Source: Candidatus Zixiibacteriota bacterium (GTDB lineage: Bacteria > Zixibacteria > MSB-5A5 > SM1-73). Taken from it: a stretch of 26,853 nucleotides of DNA. The translations under genes and the position numbers were made by a program. The notes under the pieces are model-generated. The model saw only the letters and a program-made list of their open reading frames with translations. It searched no databases and was not told the origin of the DNA. This document shows, piece after piece, positions 14,632 to 23,582 of this stretch. The first letter of the stretch is position 1, and every line of letters begins with the position of its first letter. The stretch spans positions 1-26,853 of the forward strand of contig JAGMFA010000009.1 in assembly GCA_023127875.1 (NCBI GenBank), written 5' to 3'.

Positions 14632-17600
14632 CTATCGCAGTAAAACCATCTTCTTGGTCTGCGAAAATTCGGGAGTCTTTATCCGATACAAATAGATTCC
14701 ACTGGAAACCACTTTCCCTTTTTGGTCCCTACCATCCCAATGTACACGATGCTGACCAGCCTTCTGAAATTCTTTTACCAATGCTCGAACTTTTTGACCT
14801 AATATATTATAAATGATTATTTCAACATCGGAATCTTTCGGAAGCTCATATTCTATGATCGTCTCTGGATTAAAAGGATTAGGATAATTCTGTTTCAAGG
14901 AAAAAGAAGCGGGCATGCTTTCTTCATCTTCGCCATCTTCCACACCTGAGGGATACATACCTAAATCATCTAAAGCTTGATGTAAAAGCTGGGTAGCTTG
15001 ATCTTCCTGGATGAAGTAAAGCGGGAAGCAGAAGAAGATCACCTGATGATCTGGACCTAAATGCCGGATGGCAACGGGCATACCTTCAAGGCTGGAGGTG
15101 TCCGGGTACGCAGAGTGATACGTATAGATTACTTCCCTCCAGTCTTGGGGTATAAAGTAGCCAATGCCCGGCAGTTTTCCATCCAGTTGATAAGAAGCCG
15201 GATCCATACTGCTGTTCACTCTGGCGGTATCGACATCCAAATCTGGATATCCCGGCAACTTAGACCTGGCACCCACAAACTCCCAGCTTGTATCCATGGG
15301 ATTGAACCGATCCCGATAAACCGCTTCCAAATGAAGCTAGTTGTATGGAAAGTCACACCACCAGTAAGGACCCAGATCATTCCACTTGTCGTATAAACCT
15401 AACCACCCCCAAAAAGCATCCCTGCCCTCAATAATCAGCTTACCTCCAGCCTTAAGATAATGTTTCAAGATAGTCTCACAAGAATCATCAAAGAGATGGC
15501 AAAAGTGTATCAGTTCTTCGCAGTGCAGGATACAAACTTGGTACGGGCTGAGTTCAGGCAAGGATACCTGGTCTGTGTGGGACTTGCAACTGTCGTGGTG
15601 AATGACAGTAAATTCATAAGATTGAAGTGCCCGACTATAAAAGGAATCCACACTGTCGCCGTATTGGAAATCCCACTCGTAGGTCTGTGCATTTGTCTGG
15701 TCCAATACAAGAATTCCCTGGTCAAATGCCATAGGCAATGCGTAAACTGTGTCAGATGGAAAACTTTCTAATTGAGTGGAGTCTACTCCCGTAATTCGAT
15801 AGTAATATATGGTCCCGTTAATCACAGTATGATCCCAAAAAACATTCTGCCATCCCACCGAATCTATCAAAACATAAGTGCTACAATCTTCCGTTCGGTA
15901 AATCTTATAGCCGATCACGTCCCCCTCCGGATTGTGTTGCCAGGACAGCGTAACCATATCTTTTTGACCTTCGGCGGAAAGACCGATGGGAATTGACGGT
16001 CTGCCCACAGTAACTTCCAAATCAGGTGAAAAGCCACCTTGCACATAGGACGTGTTTACACTGCTGATCGCATAGTAGTAAACTTCAGTCGCATGCAGTC
16101 CGGTATCTTCAAAAACTGTGTCTGTTATAACGGAGCTATTGATCGGAGGGTCATTGTGCTCTCCCGGAACTGTGGAGCGATAAAGGTTATAGCCAAGTAA
16201 ACTATGATATGTTTTTGGAGACCAACTCAGTCCGACAGTTGTGTCGGTTGTGCCGGTCAGTCTTAGATTTTTAGGAGGACCGGGGGGAGGCAAAGTATAC
16301 CCGCTCTGGTAGACTAAAAGTGCGGTCTCGGAGTTTTCCACCAGTTTGGAAAAATTCAAGTTGGAGTAGAATCTATCCGGATCAGTCATGTCGGGATCCT
16401 GGAGTAGATTGGTGGGATCCACATGGAAGCTATCTCCAGCCACCCAAGCGACGGCGAAATGGAGGCTGTCTCCGGGAGCAAGTGGATCAAAGGGACCAAA
16501 GGATAACAAAAAGCGAGTATCGTATCCATTGGCAAAGTCCGTACACAGGCTGTCATCGGGCGGAAGCCATCCTTCTGCAGTCTGATCCACGCAGGAGTAT
16601 ATCTGATCATAATCAATTTCGCCGTTGGACATGATGAAATACTTGGCGCAGTCGCCTCCGGGCGTGCCCAGAACATGCTCGGGAAAGAGACTATCTCCGG
16701 GGGTGTTGCAGTCCTCCTGCGCCCATATGCCCTGATTTTCTTGTTTCCAGGGACCCCAGTCTTTGGGAAGCCCCCGCCAGTTGGAAAACCACCAATTATA
16801 GAACAGCTGCAATCCCGGCGTGGAACTACCCAGAAGCTTCATTCCCACCACCGCAGTCGGGCTTTTCCCGGGGGTGAATTCTGTCGCCATCATTCCTCCA
16901 TCTTCCTCTCCGTGTCCATCATTATCGGCTGTCCAGGCAATGTTCACAGTATCTTCCTCATAAACCTTTAAGAAACCGGTTATATCATCCTGAGCCCCGT
17001 ATGGGCCATATGGACACTCGTCGATGTGGGCTATATCTGCGTCCATGTAAAACCCTATGTAGGACTCATATAATGTCTCGTCTCCAATATTCTCGATGGT
17101 GTAATCCAATATTATAATTTCGTCATATCCAGGAGTCTCCCAGCAGTAGCTATGCTGATTGATCTTTATGCCCAGAGGACGATGTCTCTCCGGAGGAGGC
17201 CATGGCCAATAGTCCGGGATCAAGGTATCAGCATACACGGCGATGAATTCTTGGTCGCCCCACCACCCGTTGTCCGCAATGGAACCGGCCACACCGGAAT
17301 CTGGCCACAGATCGTAAATCCACTGCCAACCATCAAGCCCCACAGAGACATAAGGAGTATCGTTAACCACTGCCCCAATCCATATACCTCCCTGAAATAG
17401 ATATTCCAGATCGGACCCTCCCGGAAAGGGGGAAGACGGAAGGGGCAAGCCTGTTTCAGGATCGTTCAAATTTCTCAACTGGCTTCCCAAGAATCCATAA
17501 TTCGAGATGCAGAGCCACAGCTTGCTTGCTGTGTGGACCCGGTATTGCACGTTAGGAGTGGCCTGCGTGGTGTCATTCTCTTGGCCTATGATTTGAGGGA

Positions 17601-17682
17601 TTTTGGTTCTCGATTGAGATTCTGGAATTGAAGCCCCCAGCAGGACAAACGAAGCCAACAACATACCCAGAGCTTGTTTCAT
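14632..17682 (-). pseudogene. secreted FnIII protein interrupted by an in-frame TAG
   Basis: This reads as one 1015-residue exported protein with a TAG at codon 782 (15339-15337) and no frame change. The start at 17682 has a GGAGGTAAGG site and a signal peptide (MKQALGMLLASFVLLGAS). Residues 25-460 are a beta-rich region I do not recognise, two fibronectin-III domains follow (about 467-645), and then a mixed domain that the TAG splits. Past the stop the frame continues with LEAVYRDRFNP and ends in a FlgD-Ig/sorting domain (from about 925: YPNPFNP, VEIIIYNILGQKV, GIYLYRI, KMVLLR). It is therefore a cell-surface or secreted protein. Without readthrough the product stops at 781 residues and lacks its sorting domain. 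The second part has no ribosome site of its own. A sequencing error, a recent nonsense mutation or readthrough are all possible. Confidence 0.85.
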
Positions 17683-17839
17683 CCTTACCTCCGCCGAAAA
17701 AGGTTCGGTTCCTTCACCTGCCAGCTGTAGAAGAGAAATTAATCTTTCATAATTGAATACGAAATTAATTTACTCCTCTAACAACGAAAAGTTAATGGTA
17801 TTATCGCGCACTAGGTCACAGAGCTTTGATCTTTGCCAA

Positions 17840-17915
17840 CCTCACCCTAACCCTGCGAAGCATTCATATGAATCTCCTTGGGAAGGAGAGGGGAAACAAA
17901 CTCTCCTCTTTTTTT
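17840..17915. repeat. 38-nt dispersed repeat plus small hairpin
   Basis: 17840-17877 matches 9012-9049 with two mismatches and contains ATTCATATGAAT, a perfect palindrome. Directly after it, GGAGAG (17885-17890) pairs with CTCTCC (17901-17906), followed by TCTTTTTTT on the plus strand. Both flanking genes are transcribed leftward, so the T-run is on the wrong strand for the gene ending here. It is best read as a repeat insertion, perhaps a bidirectional block. Confidence 0.65.
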
Positions 17916-20478
17916 ATTCTTGCAGATAAGTTAGCTTTTCATCCATCTGCCAGTCAGAGTCGAAAAAGCCGGCACACAGAACGCCGCCCCAACCTTTATA
18001 TTTCACTTCATCATCAAAGATGACAAAATCGGGCAATCCAGCCCCGGAGTATAGCGCGGTGAAAAAAGTGGAAAGCTTAAGTCCTTCCAGACCCACCCCT
18101 TGATGAACGAACACGAATCTCTCAGGATTGGCTGGATTCGGGTAGATGAATTCGGCCGCTATATTATCACCATGTATTTCTTTTCTTCCAAAGAATATTT
18201 TTTGATCTTTTACTTTTATAGGTAAACTTTTGTTTAGTTTGGCGGTCACAAAATTCTCTTCTGGTCCCCCGAAAAGAATTAAGTTATACTTCTTCATTAC
18301 CTCCGATGTTACCTCCGTATCCGGGAGTATTTCGGCAAAGCCGTTTGCTCTTCTCCACCATCGGGCCGCTTCCAGCCTGGCTTGATGAAACGCTATCTCG
18401 GTTTTAAGTGAGTCCCCTTTCGTCCCGTAAACCAGCACAAAGGGAGAAAAGTAAGCTTGTTTTATGGGACCGTAAAATTCCGGTGATTTTGTCAACGGAG
18501 GATGTTTAATTCTGCCTATTCGAAATTTGTTTCCCTTTTTGTAGAAAGTCAACTTTTCGTTGGTTTTGAGGATGTAGCCAATCTTTTTTCCATCTATCAG
18601 GAAAGCAATCCTGCCGTAAGGGAGAAGGTCTTGTGATAAAGATAGGGCAAACTGGCGTATATTTTTGGTTTTTATTTCGATTAGTTCATCTTTCACATCA
18701 GCCTCAAGTCTGGATTCAAAGAATGGTTTTTCTTGCTGGATTATCTCCACCCAGTAACTCTTATGGCTCTGCCCGATATTGGTGGTTTTGAATATCACAT
18801 GTTTGGGGAAGAAATCCCTTTTTTTACTTTTTAGGAAATCCATAAGCTCAGGGTCATCCACACATACGATCTTATCCAGAGTATCAAGATTAAACCAGTG
18901 CCCTTTGTTTGGAATTTCCTTGTAATGATACTCATAGCCCAACTCTTCCAAAAGAGAGACGAAAAGCCTGGAATGTACTGTGGGAACATTATCGTCGTTG
19001 CCTCCGTGGGAGATGAAGATTGGCAGATTCAAAGCATTCTCCACAAAATTGGGAGCAAAATCCTCTCTTAGGCTCATATCCCTTATAGCGATTTGTCCCG
19101 GCTCGGCGAACATATAGCTTTTTTGCAAAAACCAGGGGATATAAAGCTGAAAGCAGGTCCATCCGGCTAAGGGGGCAGCGGCGGCAAAAAGATCAGTGTG
19201 TGTTAGAGCTATATGCCAGGTTCCGTGTCCTCCCATGGAATGACCGGTGAGATAAACTCTGTTGGTATCGATGGGAAAGGTTTTTTTTGCCAGATCCAAA
19301 ACCTCTAAGGCATCCAGTCTTCCCCAATCCTGCCAATCAAATCCGAATCTCCGTCGGTTGGTGGGAACAACCACGAAAGCCCAATCCTTTTGACTGTAGC
19401 AATCCACCAAGCCCGAGGCTTCAACTCCTGCTCCATGCAGAGTCAGGATAAGGGAATATTTACCTTGAGGGTCATAATCTTTGGGAGGGAGAACGGCATA
19501 ATATTGGCAGGAACGGTCAATTTTCGATATGAAGGTCAATTTATACGATTTCCCCTTCTCTCTTATTCTTAAGGGTAAACGATCTTCTGAGGAAAAGTCC
19601 TGATAAGAGATTTTGACCCTAATGGAAGTTGTGTCCATTCCGCTTAAAGGTTCAACTATCTCTATTTCAATAGGGATTTTTTTCACACAGAGGGGCATGA
19701 GAGAGGAAATTGTGATCTCATTTTCTTTAAAGAATTGCCCGCCTCTAATGGAGAGCTTGATGTTTCTCAGTCTCTTTGACGTGGTATTAAGAATTGTGAT
19801 CCCAGTCCATAATTTTTGTTTTTCTCCCTCAATTATGTCGGGCAAGGTTACATCTTTGGGAATGAGCATAACTGGGAGGGGGGCGGGAATAAGCTTGAAC
19901 ATGAAACGATGATCGCCATACCCGCTTAATGGCACCAGAACCCGATTCATGCCATCCTCTAAGATCACCGGAGCCCTGACCAGATTATGCGCATAGGGAT
20001 CACCTCGGAAACGCTTGCCGTTTAGATAGAAAGAACCCACCTTCTCGGCAATTACTAAAGCTCTTTTTTTGCCTGTGTTTTCAAATTCCGTGTAAGCATA
20101 TCCGGCGTCCAAAATGCCGGGAACCCCATAGTAATCCATGAGAGTATCCCACTGCACATTTTCATATTCCAGCTTTACCCAGCCCAGAGAGTCAGGGGCT
20201 GTCCTCTTCCAACTCACCTTTCCACCCTGTGGCAGGATGCTTCTATGCTCATCTCCCTCCTGAGGACGAAAACTCTCCAAATCTTCGATTACACCTACAA
20301 TCCCTTCCCTTGCGCCTATTGAAAAGGGACCGGCGTAAAGCCAATCCGTGGGGCACAATGTGTCCTCAATTGTGGGAAGGAATTCGTTCTGTGCAAAAAG
20401 AGATGGGGGAAGGAAAGCAAAGATGAAAACAAACATCTTAAGCCTCAACCAAATTTTCATTAGCGCTGAATTCAGCAT
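17914..20478 (-). CDS. secreted alpha/beta-hydrolase, prolyl-oligopeptidase type
   Basis: This is an 854-residue exported hydrolase. I chose the ATG at 20478 because AAGGAGG lies five bases upstream; the open frame runs 30 residues further but without a site. A signal peptide follows (KMFVFIFAFLPPSLFAQ). The N-terminal 300 residues look beta-rich. The catalytic domain carries LTLHGAG (oxyanion region), GHSMGGHGTWH with S414, the acid in GGNDDNVP (D495 or D496) and H527 in KGHW. That is the layout of prolyl-oligopeptidase-like and feruloyl/PHB-depolymerase-like esterases. A further domain of about 250 residues follows, ending ...DSDWQMDEKLTYLQE, with no sorting domain. The substrate, a peptide or an ester, is unknown. 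It lies upstream of, and in the same orientation as, the interrupted FnIII gene, with 231 bases and a repeat between them. Confidence 0.88.
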   Translation of the reverse strand: MLNSALMKIWLRLKMFVFIFAFLPPSLFAQNEFLPTIEDTLCPTDWLYAGPFSIGAREGIVGVIEDLESFRPQEGDEHRSILPQGGKVSWKRTAPDSLGWVKLEYENVQWDTLMDYYGVPGILDAGYAYTEFENTGKKRALVIAEKVGSFYLNGKRFRGDPYAHNLVRAPVILEDGMNRVLVPLSGYGDHRFMFKLIPAPLPVMLIPKDVTLPDIIEGEKQKLWTGITILNTTSKRLRNIKLSIRGGQFFKENEITISSLMPLCVKKIPIEIEIVEPLSGMDTTSIRVKISYQDFSSEDRLPLRIREKGKSYKLTFISKIDRSCQYYAVLPPKDYDPQGKYSLILTLHGAGVEASGLVDCYSQKDWAFVVVPTNRRRFGFDWQDWGRLDALEVLDLAKKTFPIDTNRVYLTGHSMGGHGTWHIALTHTDLFAAAAPLAGWTCFQLYIPWFLQKSYMFAEPGQIAIRDMSLREDFAPNFVENALNLPIFISHGGNDDNVPTVHSRLFVSLLEELGYEYHYKEIPNKGHWFNLDTLDKIVCVDDPELMDFLKSKKRDFFPKHVIFKTTNIGQSHKSYWVEIIQQEKPFFESRLEADVKDELIEIKTKNIRQFALSLSQDLLPYGRIAFLIDGKKIGYILKTNEKLTFYKKGNKFRIGRIKHPPLTKSPEFYGPIKQAYFSPFVLVYGTKGDSLKTEIAFHQARLEAARWWRRANGFAEILPDTEVTSEVMKKYNLILFGGPEENFVTAKLNKSLPIKVKDQKIFFGRKEIHGDNIAAEFIYPNPANPERFVFVHQGVGLEGLKLSTFFTALYSGAGLPDFVIFDDEVKYKGWGGVLCAGFFDSDWQMDEKLTYLQE

Positions 20479-20523
20479 GACATCCTCCTTGATACCTGAT
20501 TTGAAGATAGATGTAGCCCCTAA

Positions 20524-20602
20524 TGGAAGGCTAAAGCTCATTTGAGTTCCGATGGTCATTTGACTCAACTGAGATTCAAATGAACAACTGACCTTCCGCT
20601 AC
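20524..20602. repeat. dispersed hairpin element, copy 2
   Basis: This is the inverted counterpart of 11228-11288: the outer 29 and 27 bases match with 0 and 1 mismatches. It lies 46 bases upstream of the hydrolase start codon, where it may carry or disturb regulatory sequence. It is the first item in the 789-base gap 20479-21267, which holds repeats but no gene that I can support. Confidence 0.8.
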
Positions 20603-20835
20603 ATCCTAATCTGTTGACAACAAATTGCACATGTTAGAGGAGGATGTCAATAAAATTCTCTAATCGTCTAAAAAATAAAAATTACCATCTCCTAACTTCA
20701 TCTTAGCTTTCCTTTCTCTCACACCGTTCTTTACCCACGGGCAGTGAAGCTCCCATGTGATTCACATTCTCCACTGCATCCAGATTTGTTTGTCTCAACT
20801 TGCTGGCACTCAAAAACTTTAGACCAAGTCAACTA

Positions 20836-20856
20836 CCCCCGACTAAAAGTCGGGGG
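20836..20856. repeat. isolated IS200/IS605-like end hairpin
   Basis: CCCCCGACT at 20836-20844 and AGTCGGGGG at 20848-20856 form a 9-bp perfect stem with an AAA loop, in the context CAACTA-stem-CTTGG. This resembles the subterminal hairpins of IS200/IS605-type elements. No transposase or TnpB is near, so it would be a solo end or a REP-like derivative. Confidence 0.55.
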
Positions 20857-20870
20857 CTTGGAATCCGATG

Positions 20871-20886
20871 CGTATGCACTCATACG
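20871..20886. repeat. CGTATG-CACT-CATACG mini-hairpin
   Basis: A perfect 6-bp stem encloses a four-base loop. The same stem with loop CATT is at 9200-9215, preceded in both cases by G and followed by A. It appears to be a short dispersed repeat. Confidence 0.6.
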
Positions 20887-20900
20887 AGCTGAAGAGGATT

Positions 20901-20932
20901 TGTCAAGCAGGCTACGCCATGCTTGACCTACA
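20901..20932. repeat. TGTAGGTCA-family hairpin, short copy
   Basis: Read on the minus strand it is TGTAGGTCAAGCA, a ten-base loop and TGCTTGACA, with a perfect 8-bp stem. The same TGTAGGTCA...TGACA frame is seen at 23264-23292. It is a probable member of one small element family. Confidence 0.6.
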
Positions 20933-20964
20933 AAACTTGCTGTGAGGTAACCTCTCTTGTATTA

Positions 20965-20986
20965 TGTCAGGACTGAGATCCTGACA
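20965..20986. repeat. TGTCAGGA/TCCTGACA hairpin
   Basis: A perfect 8-bp inverted repeat has a six-base loop CTGAGA. The TGTCAGGA arm also opens the second half of the element at 23302. No T-run follows, so it is not an obvious terminator. Confidence 0.55.
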
Positions 20987-21136
20987 AAACATAAATGAAC
21001 CGTGAACCATGAACCGCCTTTAGGCGTTCGTGCATGGCTGGTAGGCTTGACCGATTTTAGAAAATTTTCCTTGCTTTTTACCAATCTCTAGATTATTCTT
21101 AATCAGATTCTCGACAGATTTTATGTTTAGGGTTTT

Positions 21137-21247
21137 AACTTTAAACCTTAAACTCTCAACTCTAAACTCTTAATGAACTTTGAACCTTAAACTCTCGACT
21201 TTGAACTCTTAATGAACTTTAAACCCTAAACTTTGAACTTTTAACTT
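21137..21247. repeat. 39-bp tandem repeat before the SBBP gene
   Basis: Units 21137-21175 and 21176-21214 are both 39 bases and differ at only a few positions. A degenerate third unit runs to about 21247. The pattern is AACTTTRAACC with TTAAACTC and ends TTAATG. It lies directly upstream of the ribosome site of the SBBP gene, in a very AT-rich stretch. Confidence 0.75.
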
Positions 21248-21267
21248 TATTTTGTGGGAGGTGCATG

Positions 21268-23290
21268 ATGCACAAGAAAATCTTATTGCTTTTGTTGTTT
21301 GTCTTCTGGGTTCTGCCTGCTTTTGCCCAGGTCGATACCGCCTGGGTGAGACGTTACAACGGACCGGGGAACGGTCGGGACGAAGCTCGTGCAATAGCCG
21401 TCGATGATTCAGGCAACGCGTACGTCACGGGACACAGTTTGGGCGGCGGCACTCAGTATGACTATGCCACAATAAAGTATAATCCCAATGGAGACATTGC
21501 TTGGGTAAGAAGATACAACGGACCCGGCGACGGTGGTGATTGGGCTCATGCCGTAACCGTGGACGATTCCGGAAAGGCTTACGTCACGGGAAAGAGTCAG
21601 GGTGACTATGCCACAATTAAGTATTATCCGAACGGAGATACGGCTTGGCTGAGGACGTATGACGGCCCGGGAGGCGGAGACGACGAGGCTTACGCAATAG
21701 CTATAGATGATAGCGGCTGCGTCTACGTCACGGGGAAGAGCTCTGGCAGCGGGACATCATATGACTATGCCACTATCAAGTACTACTCCAATGGAGACAC
21801 TGCTTGGGTGAGAAGGTACAACGGACCGGTAAGTGTAGAAGATGAAGCCTTTGCCTTGGCGGTGGATGACTCAGGCAATGTCTATGTCACAGGAGCGAGC
21901 GGGGGGGATACCAGTTTTCTAGGTTGCACGTCTGACTATGCCACTATAAAGTATGACCCAAGTGGAAATCAGGTTTGGGCGTCAAGATATGATCGACCTG
22001 GGATGTTCCCGGACTCCGCTTTTGCCATAGCTGTAGATGATTCTGGCAATGTTTATGTGACTGGGTATAGCTACGATAGCGCGACATACCAAGATTATGC
22101 CACCATAAAGTACTACCCCAATGGAGATACTGCTTGGGTGAGACGATACTATGGACCAGGAAACAGTTGGGATGAAGCTCGTGCAATAGCCGTCGATGAT
22201 TCAGGCAACGTGTACGTGACAGGATTTAGTACGGGCGATGGGACAGATTATGACTACGCCACAATGAAGTATTCTGCCAATGGAGAGACCTCGTGGGTAA
22301 GAAGATACGACGGGCCAGCTAGCGGTTACGATGCGGCATATGCTTTGACGGTACATGATCCCGGAAACGTTTGTGTCACTGGAGTAAGCTGGGGCGGCGT
22401 TGGGTCAAAGGAAAACTATACAACCATAAAGTACGGTCCTAGTGGAAGTATTGTATGGCTGGAAATCTATGACAAAACAGGAAACGCAAGCGGAGGGGGC
22501 ATCTGCCATAGCCGTCGATGACTCCGGCTATGTCTATGTTACGGGAGTAGGCTCTGACGACTATACCACTATAAAGTATGTGGAGTCGGAAGCAGATGTT
22601 GGTGTCTCGGTTATTCTTAGCCCCCCGGATTGCATAATAATCGACTCATCCTATGCGCTCATTTCCCAGGTGACTAACTACGGGACCGGTTCCCAGACCT
22701 TTGACGTTGTTTTCGAGGTGAAAATAGGCGAATTTGACTCTCCACCGGATATAGCTGATACAGCCACGATTACTGCAATGTCCGGAAGCTCTGTTGACAC
22801 GGTCACTTTCACCAAGACGCTGGAACCGACAGTCGATACCATTTACTATCTGGTCTCGTACACTGCTCTTTTAGGCGATGAAAACGGACTCAATGACTCC
22901 AGTCTCGCAACTAGCCACACTGTACCTTCCGTAATAGCGGATTTCTCGGCTGACCCGACTTCGGGCTTTGCCCCTCTGGAAGTTCTGTTCACGGATTTGT
23001 CGGAGGGCAATCCCACCTCCTGGCTATGGGACTTTGGTGACGATTCCACCAGCACCGAGCAACACCCGACACATACGTACAATGACACCGGGTATTTTGA
23101 CGTGAAGTTGATTGCTTCAAATGAATGTGATTCTGATACCGCGATCAAAGAAAGCCATATTCATGTTACCCCTTACATAAATCACATAATCCATGTTCCC
23201 TCTGACTACCCCACAATTCAGGAAGGGATAGACGCTTCCCAAGATGGCGACACTGTCTTAGCTTGTAGGTCAGGTGCCCTGCGCACCTGA
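21268..23290 (+). pseudogene. secreted SBBP-repeat/PKD protein, frameshifted and truncated
   Basis: This is a decayed or misread gene for an exported beta-propeller protein. It begins at ATG 21268 (GGGAGG six bases upstream; 21265 is possible) with the signal peptide MHKKILLLLLFVFWVLPAFAQ. About eight SBBP-like repeats follow, each built on WVRRYNGP, AIAVDDSGNVYVTG and DYATIKY. At a GGGGG run (22495-22499) the frame shifts: removing one G joins the first frame to SAIAVDDSGYVYVTG in the second. That frame continues through a CARDB-like region, a PKD domain (ADFSADPTSGFAPLEVLF, WDFGDDSTST) and the opening of a beta-helix (HVPSDYPTIQEGIDASQDG). There it meets a palindromic element at 23264 and ends eight residues later. 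The C-terminus, probably with a sorting domain, is missing. Confidence 0.82.
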
Positions 23291-23350
23291 CAAATGAGTA
23301 GTGTCAGGAGCCCGGACAGGCCCGTCTGGGCACGGGGCTTCTGACCTACA
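23264..23350. mobile_element. 87-bp palindromic element with TGTAGGTCAG ends
   Basis: The ends TGTAGGTCAG (23264-23273) and CTGACCTACA (23341-23350) are exact inverted repeats. Inside are two hairpins: TCAGGTGC/GCACCTGA (23270-23290) and GTCAGGAGCCC/GGGCTTCTGAC with one G-T pair, itself enclosing GCCCGGAC/GTCTGGGC. It has the form of a miniature non-coding element and replaces the expected continuation of the beta-helix coding sequence. No clear target duplication is visible. Confidence 0.65.
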
Positions 23351-23400
23351 ATTACTGTTTAACAAATCTCAGGAAATAAGTGGACCTTTTTGTGACCATG

Positions 23401-23433
23401 AAAAAACCTCCTTAGACGTAACCTAAAGAGGTT
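23401..23433 (-). terminator. intrinsic terminator of the tRNA-Lys transcript
   Basis: On the minus strand AACCTCTTTAG and CTAAGGAGGTT pair over 11 bases with one G-U around a seven-base loop, followed by further Ts (23404-23401). It lies 10 bases after the tRNA 3' end, so the tRNA is a monocistronic unit. Confidence 0.85.
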
Positions 23434-23443
23434 CTATAAAAAA

Positions 23444-23517
23444 TGCGCCTTGAGGGAATCGAACCCCCGACCCACTGATTAAGAGTCAGTTGCTCTACCT
23501 AGCTGAGCTAAAGGCGC
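23444..23517 (-). tRNA. tRNA-Lys (anticodon CTT)
   Basis: The minus strand folds as a complete cloverleaf of 74 bases. The acceptor stem GCGCCTT/AAGGCGC is perfect, U8-A9 precede the D stem GCTC, the anticodon stem ACTGA/TCAGT holds loop CTCTTAA with anticodon CTT, and the T arm has GGTTCGATTCC. The discriminator is A and CCA is not encoded. It has its own consensus promoter and terminator. Confidence 0.97.
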
Positions 23518-23525
23518 ATGGTGTA

Positions 23526-23554
23526 ATTATATGACTTGCTACGCCTTATGTCAA
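23526..23554 (-). promoter_or_regulatory. consensus promoter of tRNA-Lys
   Basis: On the minus strand a perfect TTGACA (23554-23549) and a perfect TATAAT (23531-23526) are separated by exactly 17 bases. The -10 lies nine bases before the mature tRNA 5' end. It points away from the recombinase gene, whose start is about 29 bases behind the -35. Confidence 0.9.
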
Positions 23555-23582
23555 GAAATTTTTTGAAACGGGGTTGTTTAAA

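Noticed and set aside
15337..15339. TAG read as an amino acid throughout the genome
   Set aside because: TAG closes other genes here (DUF123, DUF362, MFS) at normal family length, so global reassignment does not fit.
21137..21247. CRISPR-like array
   Set aside because: It is a contiguous 39-bp tandem repeat with no spacers.
22442..23290. Separate gene starting at ATG 22442
   Set aside because: Its first residues (MEVLYGWKSMTKQ) are a shifted reading of the SBBP repeat; true similarity starts only after the G5 run, so it is the continuation of the upstream gene.
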